Positions 1 through 10,598 of a stretch of DNA of 64,000 nt are shown here, piece after piece (the stretch's first letter is position 1; every line of letters starts with the position of its first letter). The position numbers and the translations under genes are program-made. The stretch is from positions 5,773,629 through 5,837,628 of the forward strand of contig NC_033632.1 of assembly GCF_001540865.1 (NCBI RefSeq), read 5' to 3'. The notes beneath the pieces were generated by a model. It saw only the letters and a list, made by a program, of their open reading frames with translations, was not told where the DNA came from and made no database searches. This DNA is from Ananas comosus (taxonomy: Eukaryota > Streptophyta > Magnoliopsida > Poales > Bromeliaceae).

Positions 1-1100
1 AGTTTATAAAATGTTGCCGCTACAAAAGCCGTGATAGGTAGAGCACGAATTTTCTTAAGTACTCCCATTTAAACTTTCTGACATATTCGTGGTTATCAAT
101 CCAAAGCGACATCCTCCATCAAATGCTCATGTCCAATACTCTTTGTATTTTTTGAGATCATCCACCCACTTCCAAGCATTATGATCCAATGCAAGCAACT
201 CTTCTTTAAGTTTATAAAATTCTATCGATATTGGAGCACTTCCAACAGCATAGAATTTATCCAATATAAAGAATTATTTTTAAAACGTTTATTCATATTT
301 ATTTTCAGGTGTTGAAGAAACCATCGGTGTGCATGCCTCTATTGAGGAGGATATATCTCAGCCACTATTTACTTTAAGCAACTAAATTGATCAGATATAA
401 AGCAAACCTGTTGATTGCGTGTAACATATTGATGCAAATTCTGTAAAAACTAGCGCCAACTTCTACCTTTTTTCTTTCGCAAATTGCAAATGCTAAAGGA
501 TATATGCCATCATTTGCATCTATAGTCGTCGCTATTAATGCATGGTCTTCGTATTTGCTATACAGGTGAGTGCCATCAATTCTCACTATCGGCCGACAGT
601 GTGCGAATCCACGAATAGAAGGACCAAATGACCAAAAAACATGACCAAGCCGACATATTCCATTTGATGGCCATCAATGATCAAGGTGCCCTAAAGTATC
701 AGGATTAATTCTTTGCACCATAGTAAGATAACAAGGCAAGTCTGTGTATGACTGCTCTCAGCTCCCATAAATAATCTGTAATACTTTGTTCTTTATAGCC
801 ATGCCTTCTAATAGGTTATGTTAACTTGCAAAGTGGATCGCACCGTTTGCTATATTTCTTTTGGCGTCATATTAAGTCTTGCCTTCATTATTGGGAGAAT
901 TTCTTGACATATAAAATTTGAAATACAATTACATTGCGATGCATTTAGCATTGGAATTACATATGTGTGTTGACCTGCATATGTCTTAACTCTGAAGTAT
1001 GTTGCATCTTTAGGAACCAAAGCATGTAATCTCTAAGGACATTCCTTCATCGTACATTTTACTATATAATTCATTTTCATGGATTTCAAAATATTCATCT
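1..1100 (-). pseudogene. MULE (MuDR-like) transposase fragment
   Basis: Minus-strand translation in several frames gives a recognisable Mutator-like transposase. At about 1100-870 it has the N-terminal region (YVIPMLNASQCNC, ISNFICQEI). At about 640-480 it has the core start: VFWSFGPSIRGF, then VRIDGTHLYSKYEDHALIA and IYPLAFAICE. At about 200-1 it has the late core: AWKWVDDLKKY, GLITTNMSESLNGVL and RALPITAFVAATFYK. MuDR-family transposases have these blocks in this order, with the first catalytic Asp in the IDGTHL block. Stops and frameshifts interrupt the frame, and the stretch between the core blocks looks shortened, so it is a dead copy. The C-terminus runs off the left edge. The Copia LTR starting at 1250 lies just upstream of its N-terminus, so flank or terminal-repeat sequence was probably interrupted. 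No TIR was found inside the window. Confidence 0.8.
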
Positions 1101-1515
1101 AAACATTATAAGCAATGTGCCATCAATTTAGAGTGTCCACTAAAGATGCCTTATCATAGAAAATTCAACAAATCCAAGCCCCGTCAATACTAGGTAAACC
1201 TGTATTGGTCCGTCTAATATCGAACTCAGTCGAATCGACAACATACTTATGTTAGGGACTTTATATTGGCAAGTTTCGTGATTTGAGTCGTAGTCTTGAA
1301 GGGTTCGATGCATGATTGTCGAAGATCGAAGAATCCGAGATTCCAAGAACTCAGAAACATCTTATTGCATGAATCACGATTCTCAGGTAGGCTTTTAAAT
1401 GTTTTTATGGTGATTCATACTTATTTGTGACGTTAGAATCATATAAACTAATGATATATGGATTAGAAGTGGGTTTTGGTACTTTTGAATTGATTAGAAC
1501 AATATTTGATATTGT

Positions 1516-1668
1516 GTACCGGTACCAGATCTCAGTTCCTCAAAACCGTATTGAAAAAATCAAGTTTTATTACTGAGTACCGGTACCAAATCCTAGTACC
1601 GGTACTCAGCCTCAGGAAATTTCTGTTCCGTCATGGTGTATCGGTACCAACTTTCTGAGTATCGATAC
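1516..1668. promoter_or_regulatory. Array of GTACCGGTAC palindromes in LTR U3
   Basis: Three perfect GTACCGGTAC palindromes (1516-1525, 1577-1586, 1596-1605) and two variants (GTATCGGTAC near 1638, GTATCGATAC near 1659) lie 60-210 bp upstream of the LTR TATA-like box. The position suggests an enhancer-like element of the U3; the function is inference. The same decamer recurs at 6734-6860 and in the Gypsy LTRs at 29222-29375 and 31760-31915. Confidence 0.55.
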
Positions 1669-1724
1669 TCAATGTAAAATTTCATTATTTAGCTTCTAAT
1701 CCGACTCTAATTGATTCTAAAGTT

Positions 1725-1732
1725 TATAAATA
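1725..1732 (+). promoter_or_regulatory. TATA-like box of Copia LTR
   Basis: TATAAATA lies in the middle of the LTR, downstream of the palindrome array and about 650 bp before the PBS. This is a sensible place for the U3/R promoter. Confidence 0.45.
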
Positions 1733-2385
1733 AGATATTGGGGTTCTCTAATTCATGGAGAAGCACGAGATTACTTGATAGAGTAACCCTAGAGGTTAGG
1801 TTTTCATTCCAATCCTATTTTCCACAAATTAGCCTTTTTTAGTTCAATTTGAGGTATTGAATTCAATATCTATATGTCGAATTGATTTAAGTTTTGCTTA
1901 GAGTTGTTTCTCTAGTTCTTCAACAACTCTCTAAGCTAAGGATCACCATAAAATATGATGCTCTTCATGTGCAGCGTCGTGGATTCGGCGTGATCGAAGG
2001 CGGTTTGTGGATTCGAATCGTGAGCTCGTGGCTTCGAGTGGCGTTTGTAGATTCGGACGTGGGAGAAGCGGTTGAGAATTCGAACGTAAGGGCATGGACA
2101 ACCCAGAGGCTTGCACGAAATCCATAGGAGGTTAAGAGAGGTCGAGTCCGTGAAGTCGGTAATCACCTTGTAATCTTTTCTCTTAGTGGATTATTTTTTT
2201 GCATGTTGGTCCCGTGGATTTTTCTCCAAATTAGAGTTTTCCCACGTAAATCTCAGTGTGCTATTTTTATTTTTCGCATTTATTTTTATTGCATTGAGAT
2301 TTGCGAATTTGGACTATATACCTATTCACCCCCCCTCTAAGTGTGATATTATCTAGATAGATCCTAGGGTTTCATAACTTACAAG

Positions 2386-2397
2386 TGGTATCAGAGA
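2386..2397 (+). other. Primer-binding site (initiator Met tRNA type)
   Basis: TGGTATCAGAGA sits two bases after the LTR end and matches the usual plant retrotransposon PBS TGGTATCAGAGC, complementary to the 3' end of initiator-Met tRNA, except for the last base. Confidence 0.8.
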
Positions 2398-2420
2398 GGG
2401 CTCTAGATCTATCTATCACT

Positions 2421-5400
2421 ATGGGTGAAGGTGGAAACATTTATCGACCTTATTGGAAGGTTTGCATGAGAGCTTTTCTAATAGCCATCGATGAGCGAGT
2501 TTGACAATCCGTTGAACTTAGATGGAAACATCCCATTGAAAAGGTCGAGAATGGTGAAAAAACTAAACCACGTGATAAATGGAGTAAGGAAGAGAAAGAT
2601 TTATCTTCTTACAATGGAAAGGGTATTAATGCTTTATTCAATGCCTTGACACAAACTGAATTTCACGTGTTTCGGCATGCGAAACTGCAAAAAAAATTTG
2701 GGATACTCTTCAAGTTACGCATGAAGGAACTAGCTTAGTAAAGGTCCAAAAATTACAAATATTAATGAGCAAATTTGATTCAGTTTTTATGGAGAAAAAT
2801 GAGACCTTTACCAAGTACTATACTCGACTTCAAGATGTAGTTAATACATGCGCGAGCTTGGGAGGGAAAATTCGAGAACCTAAGGTTGTAAGAAAAACCC
2901 TTCGAACTCTTCCCGAAAGATTTCGTCCGAAGGTTGCGGCAATCGAAACTATCAAACACCCGGACGAAATGAAAGTAGAAGAATTACTAGGTGCTTTACA
3001 AACATACGAAATGACTTTTCCTACTAATCAATCTTCTTCCAAGTCTTCTTCTAAAAGTACAGGGGTTGCACTGAAATCGACCAAGGAGGAAGACGTTGAC
3101 TCGGAATCCGATGGAGATATTTCTATCACCGACTTCGAACATCAATTGGCGCTCCTAACAAAGAAGTTTCGTCAGAACTTTCGGAGGAACAAGTCCAACA
3201 AAGCTTCATCTTTGAAACAAAAATCTTCTTCTAAAGATTCTTCAAGTTCAAAATCGAAAGAAAAGAAACTTGCAAAACCTTCTAAAGAGAAAGATATTTT
3301 TAAAGGGGAAATCCAATGTTACAAATGTAAAGGCTACGACCATACTTGTCACGCCCTGAGACCCGCCTATTTGGTCGGATTCGGGCACATCAACAGACCG
3401 CCGAACGGACAGGATTTCCCTATACCGCGGACAGAGTCTTCCCTGTTCGTCCAAGGCGTCACAATCCATACAATACACGAGGTTCCAACCACGAACAATA
3501 TTCAAGTAAAGATTGCATAAGGAAGTATCAAAAACATAAACACAACTATGCTATTACAAGCATTCATCCCAGGTTTTACATATCACAATTTGACTTACAT
3601 TTAACTTCCAAATACAATCCGGTTATTACAAAACTATTACAAGTTTGTTTCCTTCATCTCTATACCCCTAAGCTAGACCATCTCGGGGTACTGCTATCTC
3701 TGGTCAGAATGGTAGGACGCTATTTACGGAGCTACGCCCTTTCCTTGCGCCGCCGCGCCGCTCACGTGTGAACCTGAAATCCCCCAAAACAACGTGGAGT
3801 GAGAACTATATAAATATAGTTACCAGTGGGTACGGCCACCCAAGGTAGAAGCTCAATCCACCAGGTCCAAAGGAGGCACTGCAACATGTTAGTCCAACAG
3901 ATATCCACAGATATTTATGCAAGTAATAAAATACATGTTATGCCTCTCAACATGCAACATGAAATTTATGCAATTCAACATGCATCAATGTAAATCATGC
4001 AACTTAACGTGCAACAATGTAAGTACCTCTACTGGTTCTACTTTTCATCTCGCTATCCACAACTTTTCCACAATTGACTTCTAAGGTTTTCTCTATCTTA
4101 GATTCATGTCATTTACAACTTTGCTCATAAGGTTTCATCTACCTTTACCAAGCTATCCACCCGACTCGGTCTCGAGTCAATCATCCGTGGGATACCGCGC
4201 AAAGCCAGGCTCGAGTACCTTCTGAATGTTCGTTTGCGCTCAAATTTGACAGTCAGGCTCGGTTTAAACTAACAAGAAGAACGAAATCTTAACTTCTCAG
4301 TTTCAACCATTTTTGGTCACCGAAAGCTCTATCGACCCGAATCTCTGGTAGATAGCAGTCGTATTTTATTTTTCACTTTCCGGGTGTCGGAATGACATGA
4401 AACTTTAAATCTAGTCTCATAAAAATAATTCCGACATATTCCCAAACTTTCATAATTTTCTGACACTATAAATTTTCTGCTAAAAGATCAGCCTCGTTTC
4501 TTACAGAAAATTCTAAATCTTCTGTTTCAATTCCAATTCCAACACAAGTCATTTTCGACTTATATTTTACTTTTTTAAGTCCAATAAAAATAGTATTTTA
4601 TACTATTTTTATTTACACTTACTTTTTTATTAAGAATCCTGTACATTACAATATTTCCACGGATTGTCCCACTAAAAAATTGTACAAAAAGAAGGCTTTG
4701 CAAGCAAGAACTTTGGATAATTCTACTTCGAGTGAATCAACCTCAAGTGACGAAGAAAAGAATGAGACCGTTGCTTTGTTTACAAACACTTCTTTTCCTT
4801 CGTCTACTGCTGTTTGTTTATCTTTTGTTTTACCTGACTCTGCTTCTTTGGTTTTGCATGAAACATTGAGCGATGATAATGAGAGCAATGAGGAGTCAGA
4901 TGAAGAAGATCTCACCGAGGCTTACCATCAACTTCTTATTGAATCAAAGAAAATGGCTAAGCATAATAAGAAGTTGAGGAAGAGATTGTTGGAACTTGAG
5001 GATGAAAACAAGACTTTGAAGACCACAAATAAAGCTCTTGAGGAGGAAAGGGAATCAATTTTAAAGAACAACAAGGTCCTCCAAGAGAAGCTAGACGAAT
5101 CAGAATTAACAACCAAATCCTACCAAGACAAGGTTGGTTTTCTGGAGCAACAATTCAAAGAAACTCATGCATCCAACCAAGTCTTGACTAATCAAGTTCG
5201 TCAACTCAAATCTGACATTCAAAAATTTTCTTCCAAATCGAAGAAGTGGACCATATGCTCGGATTGGGTCAAACGAACAAGTTTGGACTTGGATATAAAA
5301 GGACATACGTTGAGAAGGATCAAAAGTCAACATCTAAAGTCTCAACAACTTTGAAAGAGAAGGTTTGCCATAGATGTGGTAGTAAAGGACACATCAAGAA

Positions 5401-5656
5401 GACATGCCCTAGAAAAGAAAAGAAACATCAACCAGCATCGTCTAAACATCTATCGGCATCTACAAATATTCGACCACTCCCACGGATTCAAAAGCAACAA
5501 TCGAGTCGAGTACCTCAAATCAATCAGAGGTCAAAGCCACAACGAATAGCTCAATTAAAACCAAATGCAACAGGAAAACCAAAGGTTGGTCGGAACCCAA
5601 ATCAAGCGGTGCATAACGTCAACAAATCAAGACAACCGTCCATTCGACAAGTTTAG
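2421..5656 (+). pseudogene. Sirevirus-like Copia gag, split by a solo LTR
   Basis: Gag begins at ATG 2421 (MGEGGNIYRPYWKV), 38 bp after the LTR. The UBN2-like capsid region follows (WDTLQVTHEGT, KYYTRLQDVVN, TLPERFRP). A lysine/serine-rich linker leads to the first zinc knuckle (CYKCKGYDH), which is cut at 3346 by a 1.3-kb solo Gypsy LTR. The frame resumes at 4656 (STDCPTKKLYKKKA), completing the CX2CX4HX4C pattern. An acidic stretch and a long coiled coil (about 4910-5230), then a second knuckle (CHRCGSKGHIKKTC) follow, a layout typical of Sirevirus Gag. Damage includes an in-frame TGA at 2502-2504 (probably an old Trp codon), a frameshift near 2690 at an A run, and a frame change near 5250. 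The reading ends at 5656. No protease, integrase or RT follows, so pol has been lost. Confidence 0.8.
3347..4650 (-). mobile_element. Solo Gypsy (Tekay/Del-type) LTR inside gag
   Basis: A 1304-bp element with TG...CA ends. Its plus-strand left end TGTCACGCCC matches the terminal sequence of the two Gypsy elements in this window, which places the LTR in minus orientation; the other end read in minus sense begins TGTAATGTAC. The flanking 5-mers are atact (3342-3346) and atatt (4651-4655), a TSD with one transition. Removing the element and one TSD rejoins the gag zinc knuckle in frame. A palindromic TATA-like stretch (CTATATAAATATAG) lies at about 3806. A 141-codon frame inside it is fortuitous. 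A lone LTR normally arises by recombination between the two LTRs of one insertion. Confidence 0.85.
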
Positions 5657-7372
5657 GTTCGAGAAGGTGATATCTTTTCTTGTCATAAGCCTTAATTTGT
5701 TTCGATTAGTGTGTAATGCTTTGATTGGTGTTCATTGCATATTCTTATTCATTGCATTTCATGATTCTTGTTGCTTGGAAATTGTCTTGAAATTTTTGAG
5801 AAGAGTGATTTGGGAATTAAACTTGAATTTTTTCATTGGAAATTAAACTTGAAATCTTTTTGAGAAAGGTTATGTTTTGAAATCATCATTTTTTGGAAAA
5901 ATAAACTTGAAAAGTGCCTTGAACATCTTAACTTTTTATTCATTCATTTCAAGTTAAGTTCATATTAATTATCGATTTCACTCCACTTTTATTATTTTGA
6001 CGATAATTTATTATAAGAATTCTTAACACATATTTTCAGCAAATTTAAGTAATCAAATTTTATCTCTTGGCGATAAAAACTCTCGGTTGTGCGTGTTGAA
6101 TACGATGAATAGTTATTCACTAATGGACTAAAATTTGTCAAATTTTCTTTCAAATGCGAGGTTGTCAAATTTTAGGGGAGTTTGTATTAAATAATGTGAA
6201 AAATTGATACAAAAGAAAAAGAAAAAAAAAAAGCTCCTATGTTAAAAAGATGTGGAAAGAGTTACATCTAAAAAGAGTGTGAAAACTACCACCACATGTA
6301 GGAAAGAGCTACCACCCCGGTCGTTCGGAAAGTGTGTGAAGCTACCACATGGAAATTAACGGATTAGCCGAAAAGGTTGAAAAATAGTGAATATTTTAGA
6401 TTTTTCGGAGTTATAAGGTTGTAGAATGAAAAGATGCTCAAAGAGCCACCTCCGGTGTTTTATTAGCTAAATCTCAAATTTGAACGTTTTGCGACAAATT
6501 GGTGTCGATTTTGCTGAATCTCTATAAATCATTTTTTCATGAACCATTACATCTTGATAGATTTTGAACCATTAGATTATTTTTGATGACTTATTTTTGA
6601 AGTTTAGATGAATTAAGAAATCATGTAATCTTTTATATTCATCATGATGATTGTGGAGTACAATTTTCAATTTTTGCGAAATTAACTTGATTTGAATCAA
6701 TTTGATATGAAAATTTTGATTTCGAGGCACTAGGTACCGGTACTAGGTGTTGGGTACTGGTACGAGCCAAACCGGTACTGTTTAACCCGAATGTTTAAAA
6801 AACAGTTTTTTATATGGGCTACCGGTACGCGGGTTCGAGTACCGGTACGCAGTCTACGGAATTAATTTTAAATACTAGTATTAAGTTTTATTTTTTCCCC
6901 AATAGTTCATCAAAACCCTTCCCTTCTCTCTCTAAAAATCCCCTAGCATCATTCTCGCCCGGATCTACAAGTTTTCTGTAGAGATTTGTATGTTTCTTCT
7001 CCGGATATGATCATTTCTTCTTCAAAACCCTAGTTTTTCATTTTTCGAACTATTTTTTGGGTTGAAGATCGATCTCTATTTTTGATGATTTTTCTTGCAA
7101 TTTTTTGCTTTGTTTGACCTGAGATACATGCATGATTGCTTCTTGAACACTTAGATTAAAGAATAATGCGTTATAATTTGCAAATCTAAGATCTATAGCA
7201 TGTTGAATGTGGAATTTCGGAATTTTTGTTGGAATGCCATTTACCATGAAATAACTTGCTTGAATCTGTTGGAAATAGTATATTTTTATGTATTCTAAGT
7301 TGATTAGAAATTTTTTACACTATTTTGGAAGTTTTTCTTGTAATTATTTTAATGCATGTTGTATTCTTTTGT
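5657..7372. other. Non-coding part of Copia element, LTR-like promoter stretch
   Basis: AT-rich, with no supported coding region. At 6734-6860 it has another group of ACCGGTAC palindromes. A pyrimidine-rich leader-like stretch follows near 6900-6960 (CCCTTCCCTTCTCTCTC), then a T-rich stretch ending TTTTGTAG at about 7373 that resembles an intron acceptor before the envelope-like frame. It may be the remains of an LTR, or a promoter plus a leader intron for the envelope-like ORF; I cannot decide between these. Confidence 0.4.
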
Positions 7373-7380
7373 AGGAAAAA

Positions 7381-8806
7381 TGGCATTTTCATTGTTACTC
7401 GCCTTGTTGGTTCTCATGGCCACGAGAAGTGGTCGTCACTTTTCCACGCATGAACTCTCGAATAAGCTCTACACAGAAAGTAGCACGTGACGGGATCCTC
7501 CCAACGGGCTCAATAGGGGCTCTCTGTAGTAACTGACCAAAATTAGGAACCTCCCTGGTGAGCTCGTTGAAATTGACATAACGCTCTGCCAAGCACGTTC
7601 GGCTAGAAAAAGCCCTCTGCCGCTGTGATTGTTTTTCTGCAGCGTGCTTTGATCTTCTTTCACGTTCACGTAATCCTCCCTCGCGAATAACAGCACCTCA
7701 TGTGCTTCTTTGTGGAGGAGAGCTAGCACTTTTTTTCTTCCGTGATGTTTCTAGTGTCTTTCCTTTGCCTTTGTCTGTTCGCACCTCAGTTTCCTCCTCT
7801 TCGTCAAAGAAACTCTCATGATAGCCCGAGTCAGAACCGGACGATCCTTCTTCAGTATGAGTCCTCTTAGAAGATCAGGAGATGGGTACTTACTTGTTCG
7901 AGACATATGTTCGTAAGACCAGGATTCATTTTACCCCGCACACGATTGGAGAGATATTTGGGTTACATGTTGATACATCCGGTCTACATTACACTCAGGG
8001 CACATTTCAGCAGTCGTCACATTGGAACACCATGATAAATACCATTTACAAGACGAGAACGGTGATGAATCGTTTATATGTGGAGTCCAAGGATCTAAAG
8101 TCCGAGCATCACATTTTGTCCTTGGTGATTTGCTATAATGTGCTGCCATCGATCGAGACGAAAAGAATTCACTGGGATCGTCTTGTTCTTCTTTACCTAC
8201 TTGGCCACCCGGAGCGTGCTGATGGTTAATTTGAATGTCAACGTTCCGTTTTTGATGTGGCAGAGGATGGTGCATATCGTTCAAACTTCAGGGCAACGTG
8301 AGCTACTTCCTTTTCCTATCCTGATCACACGGATTTTACAAGCTAGTGGAGTAGATATCACGTGCAACAAAAACGACTATGGCCTTGGACCTATTGATGG
8401 AGTGACATTGGCCAAGTCGATTAGCACCTTGAAGACATTCCAACAAACTAAAGCACATCCTACAGCAACTTCTAGTTCAGCTGCTCGACCTGCAAAGCAT
8501 GAGGACTCATCAAGCTCAGGGGGGGTTATTACTATTGAATCACTCTACTAGAAAGTTCGATCTATAAAGAAGAGGGCTGAACAAGGTTTCAAAAAGCTGG
8601 AAGAAAAGTACAAAAGATTGGAAGATGGCATGAAGAGAATTCTTGAAAAACTCGGATGTCGTCGCGATGATGTTTTTCCTAGTGACGCTGGACCGAGCTC
8701 GTCACACCCGGTCGAGCCACATGCAGCTGGAGCACATGAGGATATTGGAGGAGGAGATGATGACGATGGCGACGACTTAGTCTGCATGTCTAATCTTTGC
8801 TTTTAG
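7381..8806 (+). pseudogene. Envelope-like ORF (putative plant transposon protein) with internal inversion
   Basis: The start reads on the plus strand (7417: MATRSGRHFS). From about 7446 to 7868 the coding sense switches to minus: an acidic N-terminal stretch (ESFFDEEEETEV), a basic region, then RYVNFNELTREVPNFGQLL and ELIREF. From 7882 the plus strand continues (YLFETYVRKTRIHF, TIGEIFGLH), then VPFLMWQRMVHIVQ, LLPFPILITRIL, a serine-rich region, a short coiled coil near 8560-8660 and an acidic end, stopping at 8804-8806. The order fits one protein of the putative plant transposon/envelope-like type found at the 3' end of Sirevirus-like elements, with about 420 bp flipped in place. Small frameshifts (about 8220, 8550) also break it. 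The function of this protein in such elements is not firmly known. Confidence 0.6.
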
Positions 8807-8949
8807 GATGATGTTTAGTTTAGTTTACTTGTCTTTGCATTATATTTTAGTCTGTACTTATAACATAACTGCTACTATATTTTCTGCTACTATATTTCCT
8901 AGTATGTTTTGCATTATGTTTTCTCTCTATATTTTATTTTTAGCAATTT

Positions 8950-9030
8950 TTGACAAAAAAGGGGGGAACATAGGTGGACAAGAGTTGATCAAAGGGGGAG
9001 AGATTTGAAGAACAAAGGGGGAGAAGAACT
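8950..9030 (+). other. Multiplied polypurine tracts
   Basis: Three purine tracts lie in about 70 bp after the envelope-like frame: AAAAAAGGGGGGAAC (about 8955), CAAAGGGGGAGAG (about 8990) and CAAAGGGGGAGAAG (about 9013). Repeated PPTs before the 3' LTR are a known trait of sireviruses. The 3' LTR itself is not recognisable after them. Confidence 0.55.
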
Positions 9031-9123
9031 TCGAGAATATTTGACGATGAAGATGTAGATGTAAGGTAAATAAAATATTTAAAGTTGAAAGGACTTATTT
9101 CAAAATACATTTTAATTAAGAGG

Positions 9124-9323
9124 TTGTTAGTATATTTTCACCTATAAAACACATAAGAAGAGAGAGCTCTATACTAGCACTAAAAACTTTTTACAAGATA
9201 GGCCCATATATTTTAAAAATTAACTAAAATTTATAAACTACCAAAGGACTATAAAGTAAATATTAAAAAGTTGAGGGGGGCCATGGCCCCTTTGGGTCTA
9301 TACATGCCTCCGTCCTTGTTTTC
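9124..9323 (-). repeat. hAT-like non-autonomous element end (fragment)
   Basis: Read on the minus strand from 9323 it begins CAAGGACGGAGGCATG, then a GGGGCCATGGCCCC palindrome and an AT-rich interior. This is like the ends of common plant hAT-type elements that start CAGGGGCGGAGCC. The other end and a TSD were not found, so the left limit is approximate. Confidence 0.4.
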
Positions 9324-9558
9324 ATGTTTTGTTAGGTTTGGGAACTGACTTTCATATCTTATTCATTAGCAGGTTTGGAGTCTTATTTAATCCTTATGAA
9401 ACTGTTATGATGGATTGTAGTTGTTATCTTTTTTTATATTCCTGGACTTGTAATCAATCTCCACTTTTAATGAAATGCATATGGCATTTTTCTTAAGAAA
9501 AGGGTCCTTACAATCTACTTTATAGAACAACGCATTCATCTATGTAGTAATTTGCTAA
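9324..9558. other. Unassigned AT-rich stretch
   Basis: No coding region. It resembles a transcript 3' end (TTAATGAAATGC near 9467), but nothing links it to a gene. Confidence 0.3.
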
Positions 9559-10112
9559 TTTTTTTTTTTGAGAAAGGTAGCACGCTACCTGCTCCATTCA
9601 TTGAATTGATGAGCTAGGCTATACGGGTGAGGCACTAGAGCCTCTGTTGGGAAAAAAAAAAGAAGAAAAGAACCACTACATGCACTACGTGCACCGCTTT
9701 TCTGGGAGGAGATAATCCCAATCCATCATCAACTGTTTGAGCTTGTGAACTACTTGCACCGGGTGCGGTTTGATCTTCCTAAAAATCGTATCATTTCTGG
9801 CCTTCCAAATGACCCACCAGCAGCCTACTAATTCGGCTAGACTGTTTCTCGAAAAGTGCATTCCTTTCCTACGCATTCACCTATCCCAGACAGAGGTCAG
9901 GTCATTTCCCAGGTCCCTAACCTAAACGCCCTCTAGAACCATCATTGAAATGAATTTGCTGAAAATACACCGTGTGAATAGGTGATCCACCGTTTCCCCT
10001 TCCGCTCCACATTGCACACAGGTTGTGTCCCCTGTCCACCCTCCCTTCGCCAGGTTTTCAGCTGTAAGGAGTCTCTTCTTGAGGACTAGCCAACATAACA
10101 CTTTTATCCATT
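9559..10112 (-). mobile_element. 5'-truncated LINE (L1-type), 3' end only
   Basis: On the minus strand this is the last part of a LINE ORF2. It has the zinc-binding RVT-associated region (KKRLLTAENLAKGGW, CVQCGAEGETVDHLF) and the final WWVIWKARNDTIFR block, with two in-frame stops. A 3' UTR follows whose end (GGTAGCGTGCTACC, then CTTTCTC) is shared with the full LINE at 10599-18149. It finishes in an A tail, seen as a T run at 9559-9569. The 5' break at about 10112 falls in ORF2, as is usual for truncated LINE insertions. No clear TSD was found. Confidence 0.8.
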
Positions 10113-10583
10113 AAGCAACGCGCGCACGCGCACGCATGCACGTGCACACAAACACACCCAAAGAAACGTTAAACAAGATGCCCATCAATCCGAATGCAGG
10201 CCAGCCCTTATCTAAAGTAGCATAATCTTACTCAAAATTATAACCTATTTCAACCTATTATTTGTGCCTGTAAAATTGATTGCGAGTTCTCTTCATTCTA
10301 AACTTTCAGTTTGCACTTCTAAAATAAAACACGACTAACATAAAACCATAATTCCTGGAATCCTAAATTATTCGAGCAAGAGTAGTATGGAAAGTTCTAT
10401 TTTCTTTAAAAAAAAAAAAAAATTCTGCAGGTTTTGTTTTCAAGATAGTCACTTTAATATCTATGATAATCTAATACTTATAAAACTTGTAGTTCAAATC
10501 TTAATTTTAAGACACAAAAGTAAAACTCATATTCCTGACCTATAAAACAGTAATCTGAATAACAACCATTAAACTAGCCTAAT
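10113..10583. other. Unassigned spacer between two LINE copies
   Basis: A short alternating GC/CA stretch (GCGCGCACGCGCACGC) lies near 10120-10150 and an A run near 10412; the rest is AT-rich. No gene seen. Confidence 0.4.
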
Positions 10584-10598
10584 GATTTTACCAAAAGC
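10584..10598 (+). repeat. Left 15-bp target-site duplication of LINE
   Basis: GATTTTACCAAAAGC here is repeated without mismatch at 18150-18164, directly after the LINE A-rich tail. This fixes both ends of the insertion. Confidence 0.93.

Larger units (their letters stand above)
1250..2383 (+). repeat. 5' LTR of Sirevirus-like Copia element
   Basis: The interval starts TGTTAGGG and ends CTTACA, directly before a primer-binding site complementary to initiator-Met tRNA, as expected for a Copia 5' LTR of about 1.13 kb. It holds a TATA-like box at about 1725, a run of CpG palindromes upstream of it, and the C-rich block near 2330 (CACCCCCCCTCT) typical of Sirevirus-type LTR ends. The 5-bp flank before it is actta. 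I did not find the matching 3' LTR, so the left boundary rests on the TG start and the spacing only. Confidence 0.65.

Noticed and set aside
3346..3771. 141-codon frame overlapping the gag end
   Set aside because: Lies in the solo LTR in antisense and has no motif.
6178..6200. GGGGAG-like tract as a PPT followed by a 3' LTR
   Set aside because: The sequence after it does not match the 5' LTR at 1250-2383 beyond the shared palindromes.
9093..9097. actta as right TSD of the Copia element starting at 1250
   Set aside because: A 5-mer match by chance is likely; no LTR end (CA) precedes it.
10582..10584. ATG at 10582 as the start of LINE ORF1
   Set aside because: It lies outside the element, in flanking DNA before the TSD; the first ATG inside the LINE is 10600.
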